Notes: generated by a model from the letters alone, not told the origin. 64,000 nucleotides of DNA from RGIG529 sp050950425 (GCA_050950425.1 JBMNHO010000002.1:806001-870000), one strand, 5' to 3'. Positions 17,392 through 25,743 are shown, numbered from the stretch's first letter. A program made the numbers and translations.

Positions 17392-18828
17392 ATGGAGATT
17401 AACAGGAAATACAACAAGCTGGTTCACGATACCACGGCGTTTTTCATCAGCAATTTTGCCTCTAAGCTACTGGTATACATTATGCTGCCGCTTTATACGG
17501 CGGTTCTCTCCGGCGCCGAGTATGGCGTGGCCGATGCCATTTCCACTATGGTCAACCTCATGTCGCCCATTCTGACGTTTGCCATATCCGAAGCCGTGCT
17601 TCGTCTGACCTTTCAGTATACAAAGGAGCGCAATGAGATCCTGACGCACGCGCTGGCCACCGTATTGGGAAGTACGGCGATCTTGGCGCTTTGTAAGCCA
17701 TTGATGCAGTTGGCTGGCGCATCATTTATAAACCATTGGCTTCTTTTCATCCTGTGCTATTTAAGCTACAATTTGCAGCTTTGCTTTTCCTACTATGTCC
17801 GGGCAGTCGGAAAGACCCGCTTGGTTGCAGTTTCTGGAGTGATCCAAACCGCCACCCTAATGGGATGCAACGTCCTGTTTCTCCTTGTCTGGGAAATGGG
17901 GTTAAGGGGATATCTTCTGGCGCTTGTCCTTGGGAACCTTATGTCCATGCTCGTATTGTTTTTTGGCAGCGATATCGTCATTCGGCTGAAAAAACCCAAG
18001 TGGAATATGGTTTTGTTTCGACAGATGATGCGTTACAGCGTACCTATGATCCCGACAATATTGGCATGGTGGCTGAATACGTCCATCAACAAATATATTA
18101 TAGCTTTTACCCTTGGAATCGCGGCGCGCGGCTTGTTTGCCATCGCATATAAAATCCCGTCCCTGCTCACCACAGTCGCTTCCATATTTACCGATGCGTG
18201 GAGGCTAAGTGCTTATGACGGCAAAGACGAAAACCCCTCGGCGTTTTTTTCGCCTATCTATCATTTTTTGAACATCCTCTGTATCTGTGTGTGCGCCGGG
18301 CTGATACTGTTGTCCGAGTTTATGGGGAAAATCTTGTTTTCAAATGAGTTTTTCAGTGCGTGGACCTGTGTCCCGTTCTTGCTGATCGCTTTTCTCTTCT
18401 CGGCTCTGTGCGGCTTTCTGGCCTCAATGTTTACGAGAGAGAAAAAGACCTCAAAGCTTGTGGTTTCCACCGGAGTGGGCGCGGCTGTCAATCTCATTGC
18501 ATCGGTGGCAATGGTGCAAAGCCTGGGGATTATAGCGGGTGCCATCGCCACCTGTCTTTCTTTTTTTGCCACATGGCTTGTCCGGCTGGCACAGTCTCAG
18601 AAGATTTGCAGAATGGAAATCGACTATCGCCGCTCTGTGCCAAGCTATCTCTGTCTTGTAATCATGGCAGCCGTTATGACGGCCGCGGTTCCATCGAGAT
18701 ACATCGTTTCCGTCATACTATGCGTCATCATCGGCGCGATTAACTTCCGCGACATCAAAAATATCTGCAAGGTGCTTTTGGGTCTTATAAAAAACTTTTT
18801 ACGTAGAAAACCCGCTGGTCAAGGCTGA
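17392..18828 (+). CDS. Wzx-type polysaccharide flippase (MOP superfamily)
   Basis: 478 residues with about 12-14 membrane segments and the MOP-family start YNKLVHDTTAFFISNFASKLLVYIM, followed by PLYTAVLSGAEYG. Proteins of this group move undecaprenyl-linked repeat units to the outer face. It is distinct from the SpoVB-like member at 49069-50697, which belongs to the sporulation block. Together with the polymerase (14334) and Wzz/kinase pair this completes a Wzx/Wzy-dependent pathway. Cytoplasmic C-terminal end is rich in Lys/Arg. Confidence 0.87.
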   Translation: MEINRKYNKLVHDTTAFFISNFASKLLVYIMLPLYTAVLSGAEYGVADAISTMVNLMSPILTFAISEAVLRLTFQYTKERNEILTHALATVLGSTAILALCKPLMQLAGASFINHWLLFILCYLSYNLQLCFSYYVRAVGKTRLVAVSGVIQTATLMGCNVLFLLVWEMGLRGYLLALVLGNLMSMLVLFFGSDIVIRLKKPKWNMVLFRQMMRYSVPMIPTILAWWLNTSINKYIIAFTLGIAARGLFAIAYKIPSLLTTVASIFTDAWRLSAYDGKDENPSAFFSPIYHFLNILCICVCAGLILLSEFMGKILFSNEFFSAWTCVPFLLIAFLFSALCGFLASMFTREKKTSKLVVSTGVGAAVNLIASVAMVQSLGIIAGAIATCLSFFATWLVRLAQSQKICRMEIDYRRSVPSYLCLVIMAAVMTAAVPSRYIVSVILCVIIGAINFRDIKNICKVLLGLIKNFLRRKPAGQG

Positions 18829-18870
18829 TCCCATGATCGGCGTATTTTAAAACCGCAGGAGGAGCAGTGC

Positions 18871-19899
18871 ATGATTATCACACAAACGCCTTTTCGGATG
18901 TCATTTTTCGGCGGAGGGACGGATTTCCCCGGCTTCTATAAGGAACAAGGCGGAGCTGTCCTTTCCACGACCTTTGACAAGTATTGCTACGTAACGGCGC
19001 GTCATTTGCCGCCCTTCTTTGAATATACCAATGAACTGGTGTATTCAAGGCTTGAACGGGTTACGAACGTCGAGGATATTATGCACCCCGCCATTCGCGA
19101 GGCCATGAAATGGTTTGACATGCATGAGCTCCGGATAACGTACGAGGCAGATCTGCCGGCACGCACAGGGCTGGGGACAAGCTCGTCCTTTGCGGTGGGG
19201 ATGCTCCACGCGTTCTATGCCCTCAAGGGAACATATGTGGACAAAAGGAGACTGGCGGACGACGCCATCTATCTGGAGCGGACCCTATGCGCGGAGAGCG
19301 GCGGGATCCAGGATCAGATAGCGGCCTCCTTCGGCGGATTCAATCGAATCAATTTTTCTGCTGATGGGTATGAGGTGAACCCGATTATACTTTCCGATGG
19401 AAGAAAAAAAGAGCTGAACGATAGTCTGATGCTTTTCTTTACAGGGTTTTCCCGGTTTTCTTCCGAGATTCAGTCGGCTCACGAACAGGCGCTCAGAGAC
19501 AAAACCGCACAACTTTTGGAAATGAAAGCATTGGTTGACGAAGCGGAAAAGGTTTTGACCGGAAAAAATGAACTTGTGGAATTCGGCAGGCTGCTTGATT
19601 ATACATGGAAACTCAAAAGAGGGATCACTACCAAAATTTCTTCCGATTCTATAGACATGCTCTACAAAAAAGCGATCGATGCCGGCGCTGCGGGCGGAAA
19701 GCTTTTGGGTGCCGGCGGAGGAGGGTTTCTGCTGTTCTATGTGGAAAAGGACAGGCAGCAAAGGGTTCGAGAGGCCATGCAGTCGCTGATGGAAGTACCG
19801 TTCCGGTTTGAAAACGGCGGGACGCGCGTCTTGTATTTCGTTCCGGAAACATATAAGGGCATACAGACAAAGGGGGCGGAATATGAAAAAAACCACTGA
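18871..19899 (+). CDS. hddA: D-glycero-D-manno-heptose 7-phosphate kinase-like GHMP kinase
   Basis: 342 residues of the GHMP kinase superfamily: PFRMSFFGGGTDFP at the N terminus, the ATP loop TGLGTSSSFAVG (near 96-107), and GGKLLGAGGGGFLLFY near 275-290. This combination is typical of HddA, which makes heptose 1,7-bisphosphate. The next two genes encode the isomerase and a fused phosphatase/nucleotidyltransferase, which together give a GDP-heptose pathway. AGGAGGAGC lies before the ATG. The gene overlaps gmhA by 17 nt. An L-fucose kinase-like role is possible but less likely in this context. Confidence 0.88.
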   Translation: MIITQTPFRMSFFGGGTDFPGFYKEQGGAVLSTTFDKYCYVTARHLPPFFEYTNELVYSRLERVTNVEDIMHPAIREAMKWFDMHELRITYEADLPARTGLGTSSSFAVGMLHAFYALKGTYVDKRRLADDAIYLERTLCAESGGIQDQIAASFGGFNRINFSADGYEVNPIILSDGRKKELNDSLMLFFTGFSRFSSEIQSAHEQALRDKTAQLLEMKALVDEAEKVLTGKNELVEFGRLLDYTWKLKRGITTKISSDSIDMLYKKAIDAGAAGGKLLGAGGGGFLLFYVEKDRQQRVREAMQSLMEVPFRFENGGTRVLYFVPETYKGIQTKGAEYEKNH

Positions 19900-20527
19900 A
19901 TGGATTATCAAGGATCTGGTTTGCCGTTACCCGCGCTTGGCAAGGGTTGAAAACCGTGTGACAGCTTCTGTTGAAGCTTTGACGCATGCCTTTCACAACG
20001 GAAAAAAACTGCTGATCTGCGGCAATGGCGGGAGCGCCGCGGATGCGCTTCATATTGTGGGAGAGCTGATGAAAGATTTCGCAAGACCCAGAGCACTGCC
20101 CGCTGAATTTCAAAAAAGATTGTCCGATTCAGGTGAGGACGGACAGTATATCTGTGCTAATCTTCAAGGCGCGCTGCCGGCGATTGCGCTGGTCGCGGAA
20201 ACTTCGCTGGAGACAGCTTATGCCAACGACAGGGCGCCTGACCTCTCGTTTGCGCAACAGGTCTATGGATACGGCAAGCCGGGGGATATCCTGCTTGGGA
20301 TAAGCACCTCCGGTAACTCCAAAAACGTGCTCTATGCGGCGCAGGTGGCACGAGCCAAGGATATGTTTGTCATTGGACTGACCGGCGCCACCGGCGGAAG
20401 ATTGAAGTCTCTGTCCGATCATCTGATCAACGTTCCGGAAGAAGAAACCTATAAGATTCAGGAGCTCCACCTGCCGGTCTATCATGCGATTTGCCTGGCG
20501 TTGGAAAACGAGTTTTTTGGAGAGTGA
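19883..20527 (+). CDS. gmhA: Sedoheptulose 7-phosphate isomerase
   Basis: 214 residues of the SIS-domain GmhA family: LLICGNGGSAADALHIVGELMKDF near 48-70, GISTSGNSKNVLYA and IGLTGATGGRLK further on, all standard. It converts sedoheptulose 7-phosphate to D-glycero-D-manno-heptose 7-phosphate, the substrate of the kinase encoded by the overlapping gene upstream. The ATG chosen has AGGGGGCGGA in front and gives the usual length; the frame is open a further 75 nt upstream inside hddA. Confidence 0.92.
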   Translation: MKKTTEWIIKDLVCRYPRLARVENRVTASVEALTHAFHNGKKLLICGNGGSAADALHIVGELMKDFARPRALPAEFQKRLSDSGEDGQYICANLQGALPAIALVAETSLETAYANDRAPDLSFAQQVYGYGKPGDILLGISTSGNSKNVLYAAQVARAKDMFVIGLTGATGGRLKSLSDHLINVPEEETYKIQELHLPVYHAICLALENEFFGE

Positions 20528-20533
20528 AGGGCA

Positions 20534-21742
20534 ATGAAAACAGTTATTATGGCAGGGGGAAAAGGAACGAGGATCGCCAAACTAAATGCGGACGTTCCAA
20601 AGCCCATGATCCGCCTCTGCGGCAAACCCATCCTCCAGCGGCAGATTGATTGCCTGAAAAAGCAGGGAATGACTGATATCACAATGGTTGTCGGCCATCT
20701 GGGACATGTGATTCAGGATTATTTTGCCGACGGCGCCCAGTTCGGCGTGAAAATCGATTATCTAGTCGAAACAGAACCGCTGGGAACGGCAGGGGCGCTG
20801 TATTACCTGAAGGACAAGGTGCGGGACGATTTCCTTCTGATTAACGGCGACATCCTTTTCGACGTCGACATACAGCGGTTTCTGCGTCGGCACAAAGAGC
20901 TTGGCGCTGCCGCCACCTTGTTCACCCACCCCAACGACCACCCGTATGACAGCGCTGTTCTGGTTGCGGATGAGCACGGCCGCGTTCGGGAATGGCTCCA
21001 TAAGGAGGAGGCGCGGACATGGTATAAAAATCGGGTCAACGCCGGTCTTCATATGCTTTCTCCAAAGATACTGGATTACTTTCATACGCTGCGCAAGACC
21101 GACCTCGACCGGGATATTCTCAAACCCATAATACCGGAAGGCACATTATATGTATACGATTCGCCGGAATACGTGAGGGACGTCGGCACACCGGATCGAT
21201 ACCGCCAAGCCGAACGTGACATTCAGTCGGGTGTTGTTGCGGCAAAAAGCCTGCATAACAAGCAAAAGGCCGTATTCCTCGATCGGGACGGGACAATCAA
21301 CCGTCATGTGGGCTTTCTCCGGAATATCGATGATTTTGAGTTGCTGCCCGGCGCCGCCGATATGATTCGGAGAATCAACAAAAGCGGATATCTTGCGATT
21401 GTAGTGACCAATCAGCCGGTGATTGCCCGCGGCGAGGTAAGTTGGGAGGAACTGTCTGAAATCCACAATAAGATGGAAACGCTGCTGGGGCAGCAGGGCG
21501 CTTATGTGGATGATATTTTCGTTTGCCCACATCATCCGGACAAAGGATTTGCGGGGGAGCGTGCGGAGTATAAGATCAACTGCAGCTGCCGAAAACCCAA
21601 ACCGGGTATGCTTTTACAAGCCGCTCAAAAATACAATGTTGATTTGCGGCTGAGTTGGATGGTTGGCGACAGCAAATCGGACATGGAGGCAGGCAGGGCC
21701 GCCGGCTGCCAGTGCTACTGCGTTCACACTCAAACGCCGTAA
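20534..21742 (+). CDS. hddC-gmhB: Fusion: heptose-1-P nucleotidyltransferase + heptose bisphosphate phosphatase
   Basis: 402 residues in two enzymes. Residues 1-235 are a sugar nucleotidyltransferase (MAGGKGTRI, PKPMIRLCGKP, LLINGDILFDVD), matching HddC, which activates heptose 1-phosphate, probably with GTP. Residues from about 245 are a HAD phosphatase of the GmhB type (FLDRDGTIN, VVTNQPVIARG) with the zinc loop CPHH...CSCRKPKPGM and VGDSKSDMEAG. The phosphatase removes the 7-phosphate, and the transferase then loads the product, so the fusion joins consecutive steps. Separate genes are the common arrangement. AGGGCA lies just before the ATG. Confidence 0.9.
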   Translation: MKTVIMAGGKGTRIAKLNADVPKPMIRLCGKPILQRQIDCLKKQGMTDITMVVGHLGHVIQDYFADGAQFGVKIDYLVETEPLGTAGALYYLKDKVRDDFLLINGDILFDVDIQRFLRRHKELGAAATLFTHPNDHPYDSAVLVADEHGRVREWLHKEEARTWYKNRVNAGLHMLSPKILDYFHTLRKTDLDRDILKPIIPEGTLYVYDSPEYVRDVGTPDRYRQAERDIQSGVVAAKSLHNKQKAVFLDRDGTINRHVGFLRNIDDFELLPGAADMIRRINKSGYLAIVVTNQPVIARGEVSWEELSEIHNKMETLLGQQGAYVDDIFVCPHHPDKGFAGERAEYKINCSCRKPKPGMLLQAAQKYNVDLRLSWMVGDSKSDMEAGRAAGCQCYCVHTQTP

Positions 21743-21771
21743 AGGCTCATATTTTACTGGGGTGACTGACA

Positions 21772-22962
21772 ATGAACCAATTTCAAACCATTGTTGTTGC
21801 ATTGCTGAAAAACGCCCTGCTGCCCGACAAAAATCAACCGGCCATTCCGGACGATTTTGATTGGGAGGCTGTGTTAAAACTTGGTCATGAGCACCAAATC
21901 ATTCCGCTGCTCTATTACGGCATTGAGAACCTGTGTCTGAAGATCCCGGAAGGCATCTTACAAAAAATGAGACAATCCGTTTTAGCAAATGCTATCATTG
22001 ATGAAACGCAGCGGTACGAGGCAGGGGAAGTTACCAAATCTTTTGAGGCAAATCATATTGACTACGTGGTGCTCAAGGGCACCAAAATGAAACAATTGTA
22101 TCCATATACAGAGATGCGTTCCATGGGGGATGTGGATATCTTGATTCGCAAAAATCAATACGGGCAAATCCGTCCCATTATGCAATCACTTGGATTTCAA
22201 GAACAGCAGGAGACAGATCATGAATATATCTGGGATAAGCGGAACGCTTTGCATATCGAGCTGCACAAGCAACTCATCTCTTCCCGAAATGAAGATTTCT
22301 GCGGCTATTTTGGCGATGGATGGAAACTGGCCGAGCCGCAAAGCGGGAGTGCCTGCTGCTATGCGTTAAGCGACGAGGATGATTTTACCTATATGTTTGC
22401 CCATTTTGCAAAGCATTACCGCGCGGCTGGCATCGGCATCCGGCATACTATTGACCTTTGGGTGTACTTGCGTGCAAAGCAAGAGCTGAATCATGAGAGA
22501 ATCCGCTGCGCGTTTCAGGCGTTAGGCCTTGACCTTTTTTATGAAAATGTTATCAGAACCATTCAGGTGTGGTTTGACGGACAGCCGCCAGATGCAATAA
22601 CGGAGTGCATTACGAATAAAATTTTTAACAGCGGCTCTTTCGGCGTTCGAAACGCAGAGGTTATTTCTTCTGCAATCAGACATTTAAACTCCGTAAAGGC
22701 CTTCAAAAGAGCCAAGCGGGAACGCCTGCGTCGAGTGCTTTTCCCAAGCCATGAGAACATGTGTCTAAAATATAAATTTCTTAAAAAGGCCCCCCTTCTG
22801 CTTCCCGTTATGTGGATGGTTCGTATATTTGTGGCCTTCATATTTAAGAGAGAGACCGTAAAAGAGGAACGAGAAAAGCTTAAGATGCTATCCACAGAAA
22901 CAATGGATGCTTACCAGTACGAATTGAGCCTTGTAAGCCTGGATTTTCATTTGAAAAAATGA
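21772..22962 (+). CDS. Uncharacterised nucleotidyltransferase family (PF14907-like)
   Basis: 396 residues with the signature of this family: VVLKGTKMKQLYP followed by RSMGDVDILI, where the GD-x-D acidic pair is the nucleotidyltransferase metal site (near residues 115-125), and a helical C-terminal half with DFTYMFAHFAKHY. Proteins of this family recur in paeninodin-like lasso peptide clusters together with an HPr-kinase-like enzyme and PqqD-like protein, but their reaction is not known to me. Its presence at the far end of a locus that starts with exactly those partners suggests a shared role, perhaps modifying the exported peptide. GGGGTGACTG lies before the start. Confidence 0.75.
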   Translation: MNQFQTIVVALLKNALLPDKNQPAIPDDFDWEAVLKLGHEHQIIPLLYYGIENLCLKIPEGILQKMRQSVLANAIIDETQRYEAGEVTKSFEANHIDYVVLKGTKMKQLYPYTEMRSMGDVDILIRKNQYGQIRPIMQSLGFQEQQETDHEYIWDKRNALHIELHKQLISSRNEDFCGYFGDGWKLAEPQSGSACCYALSDEDDFTYMFAHFAKHYRAAGIGIRHTIDLWVYLRAKQELNHERIRCAFQALGLDLFYENVIRTIQVWFDGQPPDAITECITNKIFNSGSFGVRNAEVISSAIRHLNSVKAFKRAKRERLRRVLFPSHENMCLKYKFLKKAPLLLPVMWMVRIFVAFIFKRETVKEEREKLKMLSTETMDAYQYELSLVSLDFHLKK

Positions 22963-23010
22963 GGAAGGTAACATCCATAGCAAAACACATGACGAAGAAA
23001 GGGTGAAAAA

Positions 23011-24027
23011 GTGGAAAAACGAAAGATCAGCCCAAAAACGAGCAAGAAAAAAGTTGCGGCTATCGTCATCGGAAGCATATTGCTGCTCTTGGTAGCCGCG
23101 CTTTGTATCGGCAAGGGCATTGCCAATCATTATTTGGATAAGATCAATAAAATAGAAGCCCAGGATATCGAAACAATCCCCCCGGAAAAGGAGAATTTTT
23201 TAGAAGATGTTCCTGACGGGGAAAATGTGACAGTGATTGCGCCGGAGGACATACAGTGGGCAGATACCGTGGTTTTTGAAGAGAATGCATTGATCAACAT
23301 TATGTTGATCGGACAGGACCGAAGAGAGGGGCAGGCGCGCCAGCGTTCTGACACGATGATTCTTTGCAGTATCAATACGGAAACAAAGCAGGTATCTCTT
23401 ATCTCCTTTTTGCGAGATCTTTATGTACAGATACCCGGCGGGTACTCGGCTAATCGGCTCAATGCCGCCTACGCCTTCGGAGGGTTCCCGCTGCTAAGCG
23501 ATACCATCTACACCAACTTCGGGATTACCATAGATGGAAGCATAGAAGTGGACTTTGAACGGTTTATTGACGTAATAGACGCTATGGACGGCGTTGATAT
23601 GGAACTGACAGCCGCGGAGGCGAGCATCGTAAGAGGAGGGAGCGTAGCGGGGCACAATCATTTAAATGGAACACAGGCCCTGGCCTATGCAAGGATCCGA
23701 AAACTCGACGATGATTTTGGAAGAACCGCGCGGCAACGAAAAATACTGGAAGCGGCTTTCCAGAAAATTAAAACATTTAATTTCGTTGACCTTTTATCGC
23801 TCATGGATGTCATGCTCCCCTCTTTATCAACAGATTTATCCAACGATCAGATCCTTTTTCTTTGCGTGAAATGCTCCCCTTTGCTTCGCTCTGTGGAGCT
23901 GAATTCTTATTACGTGCCAGAACATACGGAGTACCACGGCGCAAAAATCAGGGGGATGTCCGTGCTGGTACCGGATCTTGAACAAATTCGGGCGCATTTA
24001 CAAAACGAATATCTTCCACTGTCCTGA
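23011..24027 (+). CDS. LytR-CpsA-Psr (LCP) family phosphotransferase
   Basis: 338 residues: a basic N terminus, one membrane helix (about 15-35), then an extracytoplasmic LCP domain with NIMLIGQDRREGQARQRSDT, SLISFLRDLYVQIPG and NRLNAAYAFGG. LCP enzymes transfer lipid-linked glycopolymers to peptidoglycan, so the polymer made by this locus is probably cell-wall attached. The start is GTG, with GAAGAAAGGGTG ahead of it. It is the last gene of the operon; a strong hairpin terminator follows 30 nt after the stop. Confidence 0.9.
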   Translation: MEKRKISPKTSKKKVAAIVIGSILLLLVAALCIGKGIANHYLDKINKIEAQDIETIPPEKENFLEDVPDGENVTVIAPEDIQWADTVVFEENALINIMLIGQDRREGQARQRSDTMILCSINTETKQVSLISFLRDLYVQIPGGYSANRLNAAYAFGGFPLLSDTIYTNFGITIDGSIEVDFERFIDVIDAMDGVDMELTAAEASIVRGGSVAGHNHLNGTQALAYARIRKLDDDFGRTARQRKILEAAFQKIKTFNFVDLLSLMDVMLPSLSTDLSNDQILFLCVKCSPLLRSVELNSYYVPEHTEYHGAKIRGMSVLVPDLEQIRAHLQNEYLPLS

Positions 24028-24057
24028 TGACAGGGATTGTTTCTTCTGAGCCATTCA

Positions 24058-24104
24058 AACGAGAGCAGATTCTTGACTTCTTCAAGAATCTGCTCTCGTT
24101 TTAT
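24058..24104 (+). terminator. Rho-independent terminator of the polymer locus
   Basis: A perfect 19-bp inverted repeat (AACGAGAGCAGATTCTTGA and its complement) around a 5-nt loop, followed by a short T-run (GTTTTAT). It ends the long + strand operon after the LCP gene. Confidence 0.85.
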
Positions 24105-24225
24105 GAAGTCCTTGTCCCTTTTCATCTGCACAGCTTATTCCACCTCACCTATGCGCTCCGCGCCCCCTCGCGGGCGGAGAACCGCCAACGATTCACTCGC
24201 ACCCCGGCTCCCCTGATGTAACAAA

Positions 24226-24292
24226 AAACCCCGCAGCCGCAATGGCTACGGGGTTTTCTATTATGGTGAAGACAACAGGGCTTGAACCTGTA
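24226..24292. repeat. Left copy of 67-nt direct repeat (putative att, tRNA 3' end + terminator)
   Basis: Matches 25578-25644 at 63 of 67 positions. The shared segment is the terminator hairpin (AACCCCGCAGCC ... GGCTACGGGGTT) plus the last 25 or so bases of tRNA-Val, read on the - strand. Beyond position 24292 the similarity ends and no tRNA can be folded, so this copy is only a tRNA 3' fragment. The pattern is what integration at a tRNA 3' end leaves behind. Confidence 0.8.
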
Positions 24293-24484
24293 CGTTGTAT
24301 CATAAACCATCTGCGCTGCAATCATTATGTCTCTTGTTGGCATTTTGCCCCTTCGTGGCCAGCTTTTGCTATGTGCGATATGGCACTTCGTTTTCGCCTT
24401 TCAAATTCATTTTTAACCTGGTTCAGTCCAGTTTTATTTGTCTTATTCTTTTACGCCTGTAATACCAAAAAGGCGAATTTGGGT

Positions 24485-24514
24485 ATGAAAAAACCACCCT
24501 GTTAAGAGTGGTTT
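24485..24514 (-). terminator. Hairpin terminator after the LSM-like gene
   Basis: Read on the - strand: AAACCAC, 10-nt loop, GTGGTTT, then a T-run of six. It lies 20 nt beyond the stop of the small gene at 24535-24729. Confidence 0.7.
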
Positions 24515-24534
24515 ATATCAACTTGTTGCAAACA

Positions 24535-24729
24535 TTAAGCTTCTTCTACGCTTGCTATCTCATCAACATATATTTCTATTATGAACCCGTCAGAAGTGTC
24601 AACGGTTATGCTTTCGCCATTCGGTTCATTATCGAGCGCGCTAGTGTGTCCAGATAATTCACCTGTGATTATTTGCCCGTCTACACAAACAACCTTGACA
24701 ATTTTGTCATATAATTTTTCAATTTTCAT
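24535..24729 (-). CDS. Small LSM-like protein of phage origin
   Basis: 64 residues at most (stop included), beta-rich and acidic: DKIVKVVCVDGQIITGEL, then SITVDTSDGFIIEIYVDEIASVEE. This resembles the short LSM/Sm-like proteins found beside phage head genes; I recognise the pattern, not a defined function. It starts 2 nt after the stop of the truncated head/toxin gene and may be its immunity partner, by position only. GGGAGACTG precedes the ATG. It appears intact, with its own terminator, inside an otherwise decayed element. Confidence 0.6.
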   Translation of the reverse strand: MKIEKLYDKIVKVVCVDGQIITGELSGHTSALDNEPNGESITVDTSDGFIIEIYVDEIASVEEA

Positions 24730-24731
24730 TT

Positions 24732-25286
24732 TCAGTCTCCCTTTTTCGGTTTTCCGGGAACAATATGAATTCCTTTTTTCTTCGAATAGTGCATAACCCC
24801 CCTACGAGTAGGGAGTTCTAATCCTCCCGGACTCACATAAACGCCTATGGTATCGCTATGAATGAAGCGTTCACGCCCGCCCCACGTTCCCTTATTCGTT
24901 TGTATGGGTTCGCCCTTTCCTGCATATAGCTCTATCAATTCAGCAGGATCCGCAGTCAGCGTGCTCCTGCCCGGTATATAATTATTAGTTCCTATAATAT
25001 GCTTGTCTTGCTGCCCCGAATTCAGTTTAATGCTATACTCTTTTTTTATAGTTTCGTGAACAGAATCCTTGAATTTATTGTACTGCGTTTGCCTCGGCCT
25101 GTCAATAAATTCACGCTTCCATTGTTCATACTTCATATCGCTCGGCACATAATAAGTTTCGCCATCGGCGTTGCGCGCGGCACGTTCTCCGAAGTTGTCC
25201 GGGAAATAAGGGATTGTCGTAGTCCGACAATTTGGATGAAACGGGTGGGCCGTTACCCCCGGCTCGAAGTCTTTGGATAGGCTACA
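24732..25286 (-). pseudogene. 3' remnant of phage minor head protein with Ntox50-like C-terminal toxin domain
   Basis: The frame is open from a TAG at 25287-25289 to the stop at 24732. Its first part reads HPFHPNCRTTTIPYF and YYVPSDMKYEQW, the conserved C-terminal end of Mu F/SPP1 gp7-type minor head proteins, and the last 95 residues (KHIIGTNNY, LTADPAELIELYAG, GVMHYSKKKGIHIVPGKP) match the Ntox50 type of polymorphic toxin domain, known at the end of some such head proteins. The main body of the head protein is missing, so the gene was cut at about 25286, where an integrase fragment on the other strand begins. A GTG at 25148 could start a 138-residue toxin-like product, but a functional gene is uncertain. 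Confidence 0.7.
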
Positions 25287-25560
25287 CTAAAATAGACAGA
25301 TCTCTTAATGAGCGCCCGTTTTTAGCGCCCGATCAAATTAAAACCTTCATGAAAGCCATAGAAGGAACAAATGTCGAAATTCCAGCACTGCTCGGACTGC
25401 ATCGTTTTCGCCGCTCTGAAATCTGTGCGCTACGATGGGAAAACGTGGGCTTAAAAAGCGAGAAATTCATGTGAAAGGGTTTGCTGTGTCTGATATTGGG
25501 TCAATGCGAAAGATGTATACGCACGTTGCAAACAATTTAAATTCAAGAAACAACCCGCAA
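25283..25560 (+). pseudogene. Broken tyrosine recombinase (integrase)
   Basis: One frame gives NERPFLAPDQIKTFMKAIEG, EIPALLGLHRFRRSEICALRWENV, the start of an integrase catalytic domain including the first catalytic Arg of the RRSE motif. After about 25474 the match shifts frame and jumps to IGSMRKMYTHVANNLNSRN, which resembles the C-terminal end around the catalytic Tyr. The middle of the domain and the whole N-terminal part are missing. It lies next to the tRNA copy of the direct repeat, the usual place for the integrase of a tRNA-targeting element. Confidence 0.6.
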
Positions 25561-25577
25561 TCCACTGGAAACAACGG

Positions 25578-25614
25578 AAAACCCCGCAGCCGCAATGGCT
25601 ACGGGGTTTTCTGT
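25578..25614 (-). terminator. Terminator of the Met-Glu-Val tRNA operon
   Basis: Read on the - strand just after the tRNA-Val CCA: AACCCCGTAGCC, short loop, GGCTGCGGGGTT, then TTTCC. It ends the tRNA transcript. Confidence 0.75.
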
Positions 25615-25644
25615 TATGGTGGAGACAACAGGACTCGAACCTGT
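25578..25644. repeat. Right copy of 67-nt direct repeat (att in intact tRNA-Val)
   Basis: Pairs with 24226-24292 (4 differences). Here the repeat runs into a complete tRNA gene, so this is the copy that keeps the tRNA functional. The two copies flank about 1.3 kb containing phage head and integrase remnants. Confidence 0.8.
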
Positions 25645-25692
25645 GACCCCCTGCGTGTGGAGCAGGTGCTCTACCAGCTGAGCTATGCCTCC
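25617..25692 (-). tRNA. tRNA-Val (CAC)
   Basis: A complete 76-nt cloverleaf on the - strand with encoded CCA: acceptor GGAGGCA/TGTCTCC, D stem GCTC/GAGC, anticodon stem CCTGC/GCAGG, T loop GTTCGAGTC, discriminator A. The seven-base anticodon loop reads TCCACAC, placing CAC at 34-36. Position 33 is then C instead of the near-universal U. Third gene of a three-tRNA operon; its 3' end is the integration site of the decayed element. Confidence 0.8.
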
Positions 25693-25743
25693 ATAGAGTA
25701 CAGCAGAGAAAGAATGATCCCCCTCTCTGCTGTACTGATGATT

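Noticed and set aside
24242..24505. Open frame of 87 codons over the left repeat
   Set aside because: It reads through a terminator hairpin and tRNA fragment, has no ribosome site and no resemblance to any family.
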